From assembly GCA_020073005.1 (NCBI GenBank), contig JAIQFX010000048.1, positions 1 to 64,000 of the forward strand: a stretch of 64,000 nt of DNA. The letters are read 5' to 3'. This document shows, in pieces, positions 38,676 to 48,255 of this stretch. Position 1 is the stretch's first letter; every line of letters starts with the position of its first letter. Below the pieces are notes generated by a model. The model was not told where the DNA came from and did not search any database. It saw nothing but the letters and a program-made list of their open reading frames with translations. This DNA is from Terriglobia bacterium (lineage in GTDB: Bacteria; Acidobacteriota; Vicinamibacteria; Vicinamibacterales; CAVVIG01). The position numbers and the translations under genes are program-made.

Positions 38676-39515
38676 ATGCTGAAAAACGAAATCGCCAATC
38701 TGATTGCGACGGGCGCGTCCGTCGACCGCGAGCTCGCGCGCGAGACGTTCGCGCGGTTGCGCGCCGCGCTGTCGTCCGGCGACGTGCGCGCGGCCGAGCC
38801 GGATGAGTCGAGCCCGATCGGCTGGCGCGTCAACACGTGGGTGAAGCAGGGCATCCTCCTCGGCTTCAAGTACGGCGACATGGTCGACGCGTCGATGGAC
38901 CACGGGAAGCTGCCGTTCTACGACAAGGACACGCTGCCGCTGAAGAAACCAGGACTCGCCGCCGGCGTGCGCATCGTGCCGGGCGGTTCGGCGATTCGCG
39001 ACGGCGCGTACCTCGCGCCCGGCGTGATCTGCATGCCGCCGATGTACGTGAACATCGGCGCGTGGGTCGGCGAAGGATCGATGATCGACTCGCACGCGCT
39101 CGTCGGCTCGTGCGCGCAGGTCGGCGCGCGCGTGCACGTCAGCGCCGCCGCGCAGATCGGCGGCGTGATCGAGCCGGTCGGCGCGCTGCCGGTCATCGTC
39201 GAAGACGATGTGCTCATCGGCGGTAACACGGGAATTTACGAAGGCGCGATCGTCAAGGCGCGCGCGGTCATCGCGGCCGGCACCATCCTGACCGGATCGA
39301 CGCCCGTCTACGATCTCGTGCGCGGCGAGATCATCAAGCCGACCGCGGATCATCCGCTCGTCATCCCTGAAGGCGCGGTCGTCGTGCCCGGCGCGCGCGC
39401 CGTGACGACGGGCAAAGGCATCGAGTGGGGTCTCGCGCTCGCGACGCCCGTCATCGTCAAGTACCGCGACTCCCGCACCGACACGCGCACGGAACTCGAA
39501 GAGTGGATCCGGTAG
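38676..39515 (+). CDS. dapD: Tetrahydrodipicolinate N-succinyltransferase
   Basis: 279 residues. An N-terminal helical domain, then a left-handed beta-helix of hexapeptide repeats from about residue 100 ([20 protein letters not shown]). It transfers succinyl from CoA onto tetrahydrodipicolinate and commits the operon to the succinylase route. Sequence is typical of the family. The start codon lacks a clear ribosome binding site because a repeat sits there. Confidence 0.93.
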   Translation: MLKNEIANLIATGASVDRELARETFARLRAALSSGDVRAAEPDESSPIGWRVNTWVKQGILLGFKYGDMVDASMDHGKLPFYDKDTLPLKKPGLAAGVRIVPGGSAIRDGAYLAPGVICMPPMYVNIGAWVGEGSMIDSHALVGSCAQVGARVHVSAAAQIGGVIEPVGALPVIVEDDVLIGGNTGIYEGAIVKARAVIAAGTILTGSTPVYDLVRGEIIKPTADHPLVIPEGAVVVPGARAVTTGKGIEWGLALATPVIVKYRDSRTDTRTELEEWIR

Positions 39516-40519
39516 ATCTGGTCTCGCTTACACGCGCGCTGGTCGACATCGACTCGACGACCGGCCGTGAGGGCGCCGCTGGACGCCGGCTCGCCGACTA
39601 CCTGCGTGGCCGGGGCTGCGCCGTCGTCGAGCAGAAGGTCGACGACACGCGATTCAACGTGATCGCGGGCCCTCCGAACGTGGCGTCGGGCTTCAGCCCG
39701 ACCGTCGTTTTTTCCACGCACTTCGACTGCGTCCCGCCGTTCTTCCCGAGCCGCATCGAGGGCGATTGCCTGTACGGCCGCGGCTCGTGCGACGCGAAGG
39801 GCATCCTTGCGGCGCAGGTCGCGGCGGCCGATCGTCTGTGGCGCGACGGCGAGACGCGCGTCGGCCTGCTGTTCGTCGTCGGCGAGGAGCGCGGCAGCGA
39901 CGGCGCGCGAATCGCGAACGACGCCGCAAACGGATCGCGATTTCTGATCGACGGCGAGCCGACCGACAATCGTCTCGGCCTCGCGACGCGCGGCATTCTG
40001 CGACTCAAGCTGCGCGCGGCCGGGCGCGCGGCGCACTCGTCGTTTCCCGAGCTCGGCGAGTCGGCGATCGACAAACTGATCGACGCGCTGATCGAACTGC
40101 GATCGATTCCGCTGCCGGATGATCCTGTGCTGGGACACACGCATTACACGATCGGATTGATCAGCGGGGGCGTCGCGCCGAACGTCGTGTCAGCGTCGGC
40201 CGACGCTGAAGTGATGTTCCGGACGGTGAGCGATGCCGCAGAAGTGAGGCGCGCGGTCACACCGCTCGAGCGGCGCGTGACGATCGAGCATGTCCTCGAC
40301 GTGCCGCCCGTGCGCTTGAAGACCGTGCCGGGATTCGACGCGGCCGTGTTTCCCTATACGACGGACATCCCGTTTCTCGCGCGCTGGGGCGAACCGCTGC
40401 TGTTCGGCCCCGGATCGATCCACGTCGCGCACACCGCGGACGAGTTCGTGTCGATCGCGGAGCTCCGCGCCGCCGCGGATCATTACGTCACGATCGCCCG
40501 GGCTCTTGTGAAGTTGTAG
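39503..40519 (+). CDS. dapE: M20 family metallopeptidase, probable succinyl-DAP desuccinylase
   Basis: 338 residues from GTG 39503, overlapping dapD by 13 bp. Metal ligands: H73 and D75 (FSTHFDC), D97 (GSCDAKG) and the catalytic glutamate E128/E129 ([10 protein letters not shown]), the M20 arrangement. Position after dapD argues for DapE, although the sequence alone could also be an ArgE or carboxypeptidase homologue. It contains an in-frame GCGTCGGGCTTCAGCCCGAC repeat (39682-39701, translated ASGFSPT). Confidence 0.8.
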   Translation: MDPVDLVSLTRALVDIDSTTGREGAAGRRLADYLRGRGCAVVEQKVDDTRFNVIAGPPNVASGFSPTVVFSTHFDCVPPFFPSRIEGDCLYGRGSCDAKGILAAQVAAADRLWRDGETRVGLLFVVGEERGSDGARIANDAANGSRFLIDGEPTDNRLGLATRGILRLKLRAAGRAAHSSFPELGESAIDKLIDALIELRSIPLPDDPVLGHTHYTIGLISGGVAPNVVSASADAEVMFRTVSDAAEVRRAVTPLERRVTIEHVLDVPPVRLKTVPGFDAAVFPYTTDIPFLARWGEPLLFGPGSIHVAHTADEFVSIAELRAAADHYVTIARALVKL

Positions 40520-40576
40520 CGCGGGGCTTTCAGCCGAGCGTCGGTCTCGCTCGCCTGAAAGGCTCGCGCTACGGTC
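40517..40576. repeat. Paired TAGCGCG repeats between convergent genes
   Basis: TAGCGCGGGGCTTTCAGCCG starts with the dapE stop codon. An inverted copy follows, and its GCTACGG gives the stop of the amidase gene on the other strand (CTA at 40569-40571). One element thus ends both genes. Confidence 0.8.
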
Positions 40577-41906
40577 TTGAGATGTGCGGCTCGCACGCGA
40601 GCGCGACGCGCAGCAGCGCGTCGGTCGCCATCCGGTTCCCGACCAATTGAACCGAGCACGGCAGGCCCGCATTCGTCCTTCCCGAGGGCAGCGCGATCGC
40701 CGGATGACCGGTGACGTTGAAGAGCTGCGTGAGGCGCAGCATGACGTTGCGCACCGGCTCGGCCTTGCCGGCGATCTGCACCGTGTCCGCGCCGATGAGC
40801 GGCGCCGGAATCGGCAGTGTCGGCAGGATGAGCGCGTCGTGCGCGCCAAGCGCCGCGTCGACTTCGCGCCGGAGAATCTCGCGGCCGGCGAGCGCCCGCA
40901 CGTAATCCTCGGCGAGCACGTAGCGCCCCATCTCCAGCCGCAGACGAACGTTCTTCTGGTACTTCTCCGGCATCGATTCGAGGGTGGCCGCGTGATACGC
41001 CGCCGCGTCGGCCAGCACGAGGTGCAGGTAGATCGTGCCGAGGTCAGCCGCGTTGCGGATCTCGATATCGTCGAGCGTGACGCCGGCGGCGCGCAGGCGC
41101 TCCAACGCCTCTTCGAATCGCGCGCGCACCTCCTCGTCGAGCAGATCGCAGAAGTACTTGCGCGGCACGCCGAAGCGCAGCCCGCGCACGGGCACGGGCG
41201 CCGGCGGCGTCTTCCGCGGCTCGCCGATCAGCGCCTCGTAGACCAGCGCCGCGTCGCCGACGGTCTGCGTCAGCGGGCCCGCGTGATCCATCGTGCGCGA
41301 CAGCGGGACGATGCCGTCGGTCGGGATTTCGCCGAGCGTGGGCTTGAGGCCGACGGTGCCGCACGCCGCCGCGGGAATCCGGATCGATCCGCCCGTGCAC
41401 GTGCCCATCGTCGCGAGCGCCATGCCGGCGGCGAGGCTCGCGGCCGATCCGCCGCTCGATCCGCCGGGCGACCGCGCGGGATCGATCGGATTGCGCGCGG
41501 GGCCGAACGCCGAATCCTCGTTGGTCGTGCCGAACGCGAACTCGTGCAGGTTCGTCTTGCCGATGAAGACCGCGCCCGCCTGCCGCAGGCGCGCGATGGC
41601 CGTCGCGTCGCGATCGGCGACGTGGCCCTCGCGCACGCGCGACGCCGCGGTCGTCGCCGTGCCGCGGATATCGAACAGGTCCTTGATCGAGATCGGGACG
41701 CCGTGCAGCGGACCGCGATCCTTGCCCGCGGCGAGCTCGCGATCGAGCTCACGCGCCTGCGCGCGCGCCTCGTCGGCCATCACGAGGATGAACGCGTTGA
41801 GCCGAGGATTGTCGGCCTCGATCCGCCTCAGACATTCGTTCGCGATCTGTTCAGAGGTCGTCTTGCGTGCGCGGAGGGCGCGCCCGAATTCTTCAATCGT
41901 CATCAT
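40569..41906 (-). CDS. Amidase signature family enzyme
   Basis: 445 residues. The Ser-cisSer-Lys triad is visible: K75 in PISIKDLFD, S150 in SPGGSSGGSAA and S174 in TGGSIRIPAA. The GatA-like length would fit a tRNA amidotransferase subunit, but gatB and gatC are not beside it, and a small protein gene of the amidase-associated type precedes it. It is probably a catabolic amidase. ATGA overlap with the upstream small gene. Confidence 0.85.
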   Translation of the reverse strand: MMTIEEFGRALRARKTTSEQIANECLRRIEADNPRLNAFILVMADEARAQARELDRELAAGKDRGPLHGVPISIKDLFDIRGTATTAASRVREGHVADRDATAIARLRQAGAVFIGKTNLHEFAFGTTNEDSAFGPARNPIDPARSPGGSSGGSAASLAAGMALATMGTCTGGSIRIPAAACGTVGLKPTLGEIPTDGIVPLSRTMDHAGPLTQTVGDAALVYEALIGEPRKTPPAPVPVRGLRFGVPRKYFCDLLDEEVRARFEEALERLRAAGVTLDDIEIRNAADLGTIYLHLVLADAAAYHAATLESMPEKYQKNVRLRLEMGRYVLAEDYVRALAGREILRREVDAALGAHDALILPTLPIPAPLIGADTVQIAGKAEPVRNVMLRLTQLFNVTGHPAIALPSGRTNAGLPCSVQLVGNRMATDALLRVALACEPHISRP

Positions 41907-42073
41907 GGCTGAGGGCTGATCGCTGATGGCTGGCCGTCCGCTCGATCGTTGAAGTCGGCGGCGCGGAGCGCTTTCGTCGCGCGCGCGAGCGTTTCGAGAA
42001 TCGGTTTCAGTTCGGGCAGCCCGCGCCGCTCGGCGTCGGCGATGACGGCCTGCAGCCAGGTATCAATCGTCAT
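41903..42073 (-). CDS. Small amidase-associated protein
   Basis: A 56-residue protein: MTIDTWLQAVIADAERRGLP then ELKPILETLARATKALRAAD. Such helical peptides are often fused to or placed before amidases (DUF4089-like). It overlaps the amidase start by four bases and should be made with it. The last nine residues (QPSAISPQP) come from a GCTGATGGCTGAGGGCTGA word array. Confidence 0.6.
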   Translation of the reverse strand: MTIDTWLQAVIADAERRGLPELKPILETLARATKALRAADFNDRADGQPSAISPQP

Positions 42074-42077
42074 GTGT

Positions 42078-42104
42078 CCTCGCTCGCCTGAAAGGCTCGC
42101 GCTA
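42078..42104. repeat. TAGCGCGAGC repeat at the O-methyltransferase stop
   Basis: On the minus strand ATG TAG CGC GAG CCT: the TAG stop (42104-42102) is the first triplet of the repeat, which then runs to 42078. Confidence 0.75.
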
Positions 42105-42749
42105 CATCTTCTTTACTGATATCGACACGCCGTCGCGCAGCGGCACGACCGACGTCGTCAGCTGCGGATGCGACGCGACGCGCTCGTTGTACTCGGCGAT
42201 GGCGCGCGTGTCGTGACCATTTTTTACATGATCAGTGAACCCCGGCACCACGGTCCCGTCCCACAGCACATTATCGGTGACGAGCAGGCCGCCGGGCCGC
42301 AGCAGCGCGACCAGCCGATCCAGCAGCGGCGTGTAGAGCGACTTCGCGCCGTCCTGAAAGACCAGATCGAACGGCCCGGACACTTTCGCGACCATGCGCT
42401 GCGCGTCGCCGACAATCACGTTGACCCGATCGGTCAACCCGGCACGCGCGAAATTCTCGCGCGCTTCCCGCGCGCGCTCCGGATCCATTTCCATCGTGAA
42501 CAGCATGCCGCCGGCCGGCAGCGCGCCCGCCAGCCAGATGCCCGAGTAGCCAATCGCGGTGCCGATCTCGAGGATGCGCGTCGCGCCGGCCGACATCGCG
42601 AGCACGCGCAGCAGCACGCCGACTTCCGCGTCGACCAGCGGCAGGCGGCGCGCCTCGTTTTCCCGGGCGATGCCGTCGAGCACCGCGTCGCTCGCGCGAT
42701 TGAGTCCCGCCAGATACCGCTCGACCGCGTCTGGAACGATGACGCCCAT
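42102..42749 (-). CDS. O-methyltransferase (catechol/caffeoyl-CoA type)
   Basis: 215 residues of the Methyltransf_3 family. SAM site: ILEIGTAIGYSGIWLAGAL (about 60-78), EMDPERAREARENF (about 90), and the metal/substrate DNVLWDG near 160. Related enzymes methylate catechols or tRNA (TrmR). No partner indicates the substrate. The start at 42749 faces the pyk gene across the CGTTGGTC array. Confidence 0.85.
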   Translation of the reverse strand: MGVIVPDAVERYLAGLNRASDAVLDGIARENEARRLPLVDAEVGVLLRVLAMSAGATRILEIGTAIGYSGIWLAGALPAGGMLFTMEMDPERAREARENFARAGLTDRVNVIVGDAQRMVAKVSGPFDLVFQDGAKSLYTPLLDRLVALLRPGGLLVTDNVLWDGTVVPGFTDHVKNGHDTRAIAEYNERVASHPQLTTSVVPLRDGVSISVKKM

Positions 42750-42762
42750 AAAACGCTATTCT

Positions 42763-42850
42763 AGTCGTTAGTCATTCGTCGTTCGTCGTTGGTCGCACGC
42801 AGGGCCTCACGACCAACGACCAACGACCAACGACCAACGACCAACGACAT
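42763..42850. repeat. Hairpin array of CGACCAA words between divergent genes
   Basis: Left arm GTCATTCGTCGTTCGTCGTT; right arm ACGACCAACGACCAACGACC and so on, 7-nt steps. The pyk ATG is the end of the last word (AACGACATG). Confidence 0.75.
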
Positions 42851-44261
42851 GCGTCACACCAAGATCATCGCGACCGTCGGTCCGGCCTCCGACTCCGACG
42901 CCATGCTGGACGCGTTGATCGCGGCCGGCGCGGACGTCTTTCGTCTGAACTTCTCGCACGGCACGCACGAAACGCACGCGGCGACCTTCGCGCGCATTCG
43001 CGCCGCGGCCGCGCGTGCGTGCAGGGAAATCGCGATCCTGCAGGATCTCGGCGGCCCGAAGATTCGCACCGGCGCGCTCGCGGGCGGGCAGCCGCTGCAG
43101 GTGAAGCCGGGCGAGAAGCTGCGCATCGAGACCGGCGACTTCGCCGGCGGCCCCGGCCGCCTCTCCACGACGTTCGACGGCCTCGCGCGCAGCGTGCGCG
43201 CGGGCGATCGGCTGCTGCTCGCCGACGGCGTCATCGAACTGAAAGTCGACGCCACCGACGGCCGGGTGATTCAGACGACGGTCGTCGAAGGCGGGCGGAT
43301 CGGCGAGCACAAGGGCATCAACGCGCCGGGCGTCCCGCTGCCGGCGTCGGCGATCACGCCGAAGGACGTCGACGATCTGAAATTCGGGCTCTCGCTCGGC
43401 GTCGACCTGCTGGCGCTCAGCTTCGTGCAGACCGCCGCGGATCTGCGGCAGGCGCGCCAACTGATGCTCGACGCCGGCGGCGCGGGCGTGCCGCTGGTCG
43501 CGAAGATCGAGCGGCCGCAGGCGCTGGAGCATCTCGACGAGATCATCTCGTCGTGCGACGCCGTGATGGTCGCGCGGGGGGACCTCGGGCTCGAGATGCC
43601 CCTCGAGCGCGTGCCGCGCGCGCAGAAGGAGATCACGCGCAGCGCCCGCCACCACGGCATCCCGGTCATCGTCGCGACGCAGGTCCTCGAGTCCATGACG
43701 ATGGAGGCGCGGCCGACGCGGGCGGAGGTGAACGACGCGGCGAACGCCGTCGCGGACGGCGCGGACGCGATCATGCTGTCGGGCGAAACGGCGATCGGCG
43801 CGTACGCGGCAAAAGCGGTGCAGACGCTCGACGCGATCATCCGAGACGCGGAGTCGTCGCCCGAGCCGGTGTCGGAGCTTCCCGTCGCCCCGATTCACGA
43901 AGATCACGCGCAGGCGATCTGCGAAGCGGCGGTGACGCTGGCCGATCGCGCCGACGTGCAGGCGATCGTCGCCGTCACGCGCGGCGGCGCGACCGCGCGT
44001 CGCCTGTCGGCGCTGCGTCCGTCGGCGCCGATCGTGGCCGCGACCGAGCTCGGCGAAACGGCGCGGCGCCTCGCGCTGCACTGGGGCGTCGTGCCGCTGT
44101 GCATGGACCTCGGCGAGAAGCTCGACGCGGCGAGCGCGCGCGCGGGGCGGCGGCTCGTGGCGCAGGGACTTGTCAAGGCGGGCGACGCGGTCGTGTTCGT
44201 CAGCGTCAACGCCGACCTGACGCGCGCCGACGCGAATTACCTCAAGATCCAGCGACTCTGA
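42849..44261 (+). CDS. pyk: Pyruvate kinase
   Basis: 470 residues. TKIIATVGPASDS at the N-terminus, ILQDLGGPKIRTG (effector/substrate site), KIERPQALEHLDEI and MVARGDLGLEMP (metal and PEP-binding), MLSGETAIGAYA. It transfers phosphate from PEP to ADP, last step of glycolysis. The ATG sits at the edge of a word array with no ribosome binding site. The MscS gene overlaps its stop (TGATG). Confidence 0.95.
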   Translation: MRHTKIIATVGPASDSDAMLDALIAAGADVFRLNFSHGTHETHAATFARIRAAAARACREIAILQDLGGPKIRTGALAGGQPLQVKPGEKLRIETGDFAGGPGRLSTTFDGLARSVRAGDRLLLADGVIELKVDATDGRVIQTTVVEGGRIGEHKGINAPGVPLPASAITPKDVDDLKFGLSLGVDLLALSFVQTAADLRQARQLMLDAGGAGVPLVAKIERPQALEHLDEIISSCDAVMVARGDLGLEMPLERVPRAQKEITRSARHHGIPVIVATQVLESMTMEARPTRAEVNDAANAVADGADAIMLSGETAIGAYAAKAVQTLDAIIRDAESSPEPVSELPVAPIHEDHAQAICEAAVTLADRADVQAIVAVTRGGATARRLSALRPSAPIVAATELGETARRLALHWGVVPLCMDLGEKLDAASARAGRRLVAQGLVKAGDAVVFVSVNADLTRADANYLKIQRL

Positions 44262-45322
44262 TGCCGCACGTGCACTATCCGACCGTCGGCGCCGTCGTGC
44301 TCGCGTTCGCGGCGGCGGCGATCCTCGCAAGACTCGCGACGGTCATCATTCGCCGTGTGCTCGGCGCGCTGGATTTCGGCCCGGAGAACCGCGCGATCGT
44401 CGAGACGCGCGCGCGCCAGCTGACGCGCACGCTCACGGCCGTCGCGTACGGCGTCGCCGCGCTCGCCAGCATTTCGCTCGCGCTCGAGCGATTCGGCATC
44501 CAGGAGCCGGCGTGGAATCCGAGGCGCCTCGCGCGCTGGGCCGAGACGCACGGCGTCCATCTCGTCCTGACGATCGTCGGCGCGTTCATCGTCGTGCGCG
44601 CGGCGAGCCTCGCCATCAGCTACCTGCAGCACCGGCTCGGCCGCCGTCACGAGGCCGGCGATCAGGAGTGGGCGCGGCGCGCGCAGACGCTCGGCGGCAT
44701 TCTCACGAGCGTCGTGCACGTGAGCGTGGTGTTCGTGGCCACGCTCATGGCGCTCGGCGAGCTGTCGGTGGACGTCATGCCGATTCTGACCGGCGCCGGC
44801 ATCGCGGGCCTCGCGATCGGCTTCGGCGCGCAGAACCTCGTGCGCGACATCATCTCCGGCTTCTTCCTCATCCTCGAAGATCAGGTGCGCGTCGGTGACA
44901 TCGCGCGCATCAACGGCGTCGGCGGGACCGTCGAGCAGATCAACCTGCGGACGATCGTCGTGCGCGACGGCGACGGCGCGGTCCACGTCTTTCCCAACGG
45001 CACCATCACCGCGCTCGCCAATCTCACCAAGCGCTACTCGTTCGCCGTCGTCGACATCAAGATTCCATACAGCGAGGACGCCGAGGGCGCGCTCGCCGCG
45101 CTGCGAGAGGTGGGCGAGTCGCTCGCGCGGGACGCCGCGTGGGCGCCGAGTCTGCTCGGGCCAATCGAGGCGCCAGGCATCGAGTCGATGGTCGGCGGTG
45201 GGACGACTGTCCGGATCCGGTGCAAGACGCTGCCGCTGAAGCACGGTCCGGTGGCCGGCGAGCTGCGCCGCCGCATCCTGACGTCATTTCACGAGCGCGG
45301 CATCCGCTTCTCGACGCGTTAG
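44261..45322 (+). CDS. MscS-family mechanosensitive channel
   Basis: 353 residues. About four membrane helices (VGAVVLAFAAAAILARLATV first), then the TM3-like pore segment GAGIAGLAIGFGAQNLVRDIISGFFLILEDQVRVGD and the cytoplasmic beta domain (TVEQINLRTIVVRDGDGAVHVFPNG). It would release solutes upon hypo-osmotic shock. Start overlaps the pyk stop by one base. Confidence 0.9.
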   Translation: MPHVHYPTVGAVVLAFAAAAILARLATVIIRRVLGALDFGPENRAIVETRARQLTRTLTAVAYGVAALASISLALERFGIQEPAWNPRRLARWAETHGVHLVLTIVGAFIVVRAASLAISYLQHRLGRRHEAGDQEWARRAQTLGGILTSVVHVSVVFVATLMALGELSVDVMPILTGAGIAGLAIGFGAQNLVRDIISGFFLILEDQVRVGDIARINGVGGTVEQINLRTIVVRDGDGAVHVFPNGTITALANLTKRYSFAVVDIKIPYSEDAEGALAALREVGESLARDAAWAPSLLGPIEAPGIESMVGGGTTVRIRCKTLPLKHGPVAGELRRRILTSFHERGIRFSTR

Positions 45323-45370
45323 CCCGAAAAACATCCCCGTCCCCTTTTCCAAATGCTAAATTCATTCCTT

Positions 45371-46747
45371 ATGCGTACCAGTCTGCTGGCCGTCTGTCTT
45401 GCCGCGCTCGCCGGTGTCGCGCCGCCCGCGCAGGCGCAATCCAGCGCGCCCTTCTCCGTGCCGGTCGTGTACCGGAAGCTGCCCAACGGCCTGCGCGTGG
45501 TCATCAGCGAAAACCACGCGGCGCCGGTGGTCGTCGTCGAGGTCATGTACCGCATCGGCTTCCGCATCGAGCCGAAGGGCCGCACGGGCTTCGCGCATCT
45601 GTTCGAGCACCTGATGTTCCAGGGCTCCGAGCACGTCGGCAAGTTCGAGCACGTCCGCATCGTGAACGAAAACGGCGGCGTGCTGAACGGATCGACGCGC
45701 TTCGATCACACGAATTACTTCGAGGTCATGCCGTCCAACGCCCTCGAAGTCGCGATGTGGCTCGAGGCGGACCGGATGCGCTCGCTCAAGATCACGCCGG
45801 AGAATCTTCAGAATCAGAAGGACGTCGTCTCGGAAGAAGTCCGCGTCAACGTGCTGAACCAGCCGTACGGCGCGTTCGAGTGGCTCGGCCTGCCGCAGAA
45901 GGCCAATGAGAACTGGTACAACGCGCACAACTTCTACGGCGATCTCACCGAGATTCAGGCCGCCACGCTCGAGGACGTGCAGCAATTCTTCGATACGTAC
46001 TACGCGCCGAACAACGCCGTGCTCGTGGTGACCGGCGACGCGACCGTCGACGACGTGATGAGGCTCGCGCAGAAGCACTTCGGCGGCATTCCGCAGCGGC
46101 AGTTGCCGGCGCGGCCGGACATCAAGGAGCCGCCGCAGACGAAAGAGAAGACGTTCTCGGAAGGCGACAAGCTCGCGCGGACGCCGGCGCTCGCGTTCGG
46201 CTATCACCTGCCGGATCGCATGACGAAGGATTTCTTCGCGCTGTCGCTGCTCGATCCGCTGCTCGTCAGCGACGAGAGCGCGAAGATGTACCAGGCGCTG
46301 ATCAAGGAGAACCAGATCGCGTCCGACGTGTCGGGCGGGTTCAACTACGGTCTCGGCAACAACTTCGACTACAACGGCCCGATGCTCTACACGTTCCGCG
46401 TCGACTACCGGCCCGACCTGAAGGGCGAGGACGTCATGAAGGTCGTGGACAAGGTGATCAGCGCGATTCAGGAGCACGGCATCACGGCCGACGAGCTGAG
46501 GCAGGCGAAGGTGAATTTCCGATCGTCGTTCCTCGAGAACCTCGAAGGTGGCGGCATCCCCGGCTTCGGCCGATCGGACCTGCTCGCCGCGCTCGCGCTC
46601 TACGACGACGACCCGAATCGCATCAATACGATCCTCGCGGATCTGGAAAAGGTGACGACGAGCGACGTCCAGGCGGCGGCGAAGAAGTACCTGGTGCCCG
46701 CGAACCGGACGTCCATTGACCGCCGTCCGGAAGGCGGTGCGAAATGA
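45371..46747 (+). CDS. M16 zinc metallopeptidase, exported
   Basis: 458 residues from ATG 45371; an earlier ATG at 45353 is possible. Signal peptide RTSLLAVCLAALAGVAPPAQA. HLFEH zinc motif near residue 77 (GFAHLFEHLMFQG) and the third ligand near 155 (VVSEEVRVNVLNQ). Paired with an inactive partner, overlapping by four bases (ATGA). Both would act in the periplasm, probably degrading peptides. Confidence 0.88.
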   Translation: MRTSLLAVCLAALAGVAPPAQAQSSAPFSVPVVYRKLPNGLRVVISENHAAPVVVVEVMYRIGFRIEPKGRTGFAHLFEHLMFQGSEHVGKFEHVRIVNENGGVLNGSTRFDHTNYFEVMPSNALEVAMWLEADRMRSLKITPENLQNQKDVVSEEVRVNVLNQPYGAFEWLGLPQKANENWYNAHNFYGDLTEIQAATLEDVQQFFDTYYAPNNAVLVVTGDATVDDVMRLAQKHFGGIPQRQLPARPDIKEPPQTKEKTFSEGDKLARTPALAFGYHLPDRMTKDFFALSLLDPLLVSDESAKMYQALIKENQIASDVSGGFNYGLGNNFDYNGPMLYTFRVDYRPDLKGEDVMKVVDKVISAIQEHGITADELRQAKVNFRSSFLENLEGGGIPGFGRSDLLAALALYDDDPNRINTILADLEKVTTSDVQAAAKKYLVPANRTSIDRRPEGGAK

Positions 46748-48255
46748 TCTCGAAGAAGATATTCACCACGGAGGACACGGAGGTCACGGAGGGAATGAGT
46801 ACAAAGCAAAGCCTAACCTCCGTGTCCTCTGTGTCCTCCGTGGTTATGTTCTTGATCGTGGCGTTCGGATCGATGGCAACAAGTGCCAGGGCTCAAGGCC
46901 GGCCGACGGTCGGCCCGGAGAAGCCCTTCCAGCTGGCCCCGCGCGTCGAGCGAACGCTGCCGAACGGACTGCGCGTCATCGTCGCGCGGCAGGACGCGAT
47001 CCCCAAGCTCTCGATCACGCTGACCGTCCTGTCCGGCTACTCGAGCGATCCCGCGGATCTCACCGGGCTCGCCAACTTCACGGCCGACGCGATCCAGGAA
47101 GGGACGAAGACGCGCACGAGCCGCGAGATCCGCAGGGACGTCTTCGGCATGGGCGGCTCGCTGTCGTCGATCGTGTCGCAGGATTTCTCGTCGCTCTCGG
47201 CGCGCGGCCTCGCGGAGTTCGCGCCGCGGCTCATCGATCTGCTCGCCGACGTCGCCATGAACCCGGCGATCCCGGCCGAGGAGGTCGCGATCCTGAAGCA
47301 GCAGCGGATGCAGGCCGCGGCGCAGAACAAGTCGTCGCCGCAGTTCCTCGCCAACCGCGAGTTCAGGCGCGCGCTGTTCGGCAATCATCCGTACGCGCGG
47401 ACGAGCGAGACGGAAGCGACGCTGCAGGCGATCGATCGCGACAAGCTCGTCGCCTTCCATCGCGATCACTACCGTCCCAACAACGCGTTCCTCATCATCG
47501 TCGGGGCCGTCGAACCGAACGCGATGATCGCCGCGGTGGAGAAGTCGTTCGGCGCGTGGGCGAAGGGCGACGTGCCGAAGCCCGTGTTCGCCGCTGCGCC
47601 GGCGACGACCGGCCGCCACGTGTACTTCATCCAGCGGCCGAACAGCATCCAGTCGTCCATCGCCGTCGGCAACATCGCGATCACGCGCGGCGATCCGCGC
47701 TGGTACGAGCTGTCGCTCGGCAACACGATCTTCGGCGGCGCGTTCAACTCGCGCATCATCCGGAACATCCGCGAGGAGAAGGGCTACACGTATTCGCCCG
47801 GCTCCGTGCTCACCGGGTTCGCGGACGCCGGCTTCTATCGCTTCACGGCCGACGTCAGGAACGAGGTCACGGGCGCGACGCTGACGGAAGTGTTCAAGGA
47901 GATCGACAAGTTCCGCGCCGAGGGGAGCGATGGCGACGAGCTGCAGGGCGCGAAGGCGTACCTGCGCGGCCTGTTCCCGGTGCAGACCGCGACGCAGGCC
48001 GGGCTGGCGGCGACGCTGAACAACGTCTACGTGTTCGGCCTGCCGAAGGACTACACGGAGACGTACCGCGCGAAGATCGCGGCCGTCACGGCGGCGCAGG
48101 TGAAGAGCGGAGCGTCCACGCTGCTCGGGTCCGAGAACTCCGTCATCGCGATCGTCGGCGACTGGGCGAAGGTCAAGGATCAGCTCGGCGCGTACACGAA
48201 CATCACGTTCCTCGATCTCGACGGCAAGCCGATCCCGGCGCCAGCCGCCCCGTGA
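46744..48255 (+). CDS. M16 family protein, non-catalytic partner, exported
   Basis: 503 residues; the two M16 domains lack an HxxEH motif (the equivalent region is DLTGLANFTADAIQEGT). The N-terminus is odd: residues about 7-34 are a translated CACGGAGGACACGGAGGTCA repeat, and the hydrophobic signal segment (VVMFLIVAFGSMATSARA) follows it. Translation could therefore also start downstream. Forms the second M16 pair of the window. Confidence 0.83.
   Translation: MISKKIFTTEDTEVTEGMSTKQSLTSVSSVSSVVMFLIVAFGSMATSARAQGRPTVGPEKPFQLAPRVERTLPNGLRVIVARQDAIPKLSITLTVLSGYSSDPADLTGLANFTADAIQEGTKTRTSREIRRDVFGMGGSLSSIVSQDFSSLSARGLAEFAPRLIDLLADVAMNPAIPAEEVAILKQQRMQAAAQNKSSPQFLANREFRRALFGNHPYARTSETEATLQAIDRDKLVAFHRDHYRPNNAFLIIVGAVEPNAMIAAVEKSFGAWAKGDVPKPVFAAAPATTGRHVYFIQRPNSIQSSIAVGNIAITRGDPRWYELSLGNTIFGGAFNSRIIRNIREEKGYTYSPGSVLTGFADAGFYRFTADVRNEVTGATLTEVFKEIDKFRAEGSDGDELQGAKAYLRGLFPVQTATQAGLAATLNNVYVFGLPKDYTETYRAKIAAVTAAQVKSGASTLLGSENSVIAIVGDWAKVKDQLGAYTNITFLDLDGKPIPAPAAP
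46762..46846. repeat. CACGGAGGACACGG hairpin array inside an M16 gene
   Basis: Left arm TTCACCACGGAGGACACGGA and GGTCACGGAGG; right arm CCTCCGTGTCCTCTGTGTCC and TCCGTGGT. Both are translated (FTTEDTEVTEG, LTSVSSVSSVV). Such CACGGAGG arrays are known from several bacterial genomes as spurious HREHREHRE-like translations. Confidence 0.85.

Noticed and set aside
42790-42850. Tandem CGACCAA units resembling a tiny CRISPR array
   Set aside because: The units are contiguous 7-mers without spacers, inverted on the left arm, and no cas genes are near.
43019-44258. Long open frame in another phase of pyk leading into the MscS gene
   Set aside because: The sequence upstream of the MscS start is an out-of-frame Arg/Ala-rich translation of pyk. 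The channel starts at 44261.
46716-46850. HHGGHGGHGG-like peptide in the CACGGAGG repeat
   Set aside because: This is the known spurious translation of the repeat in another frame.
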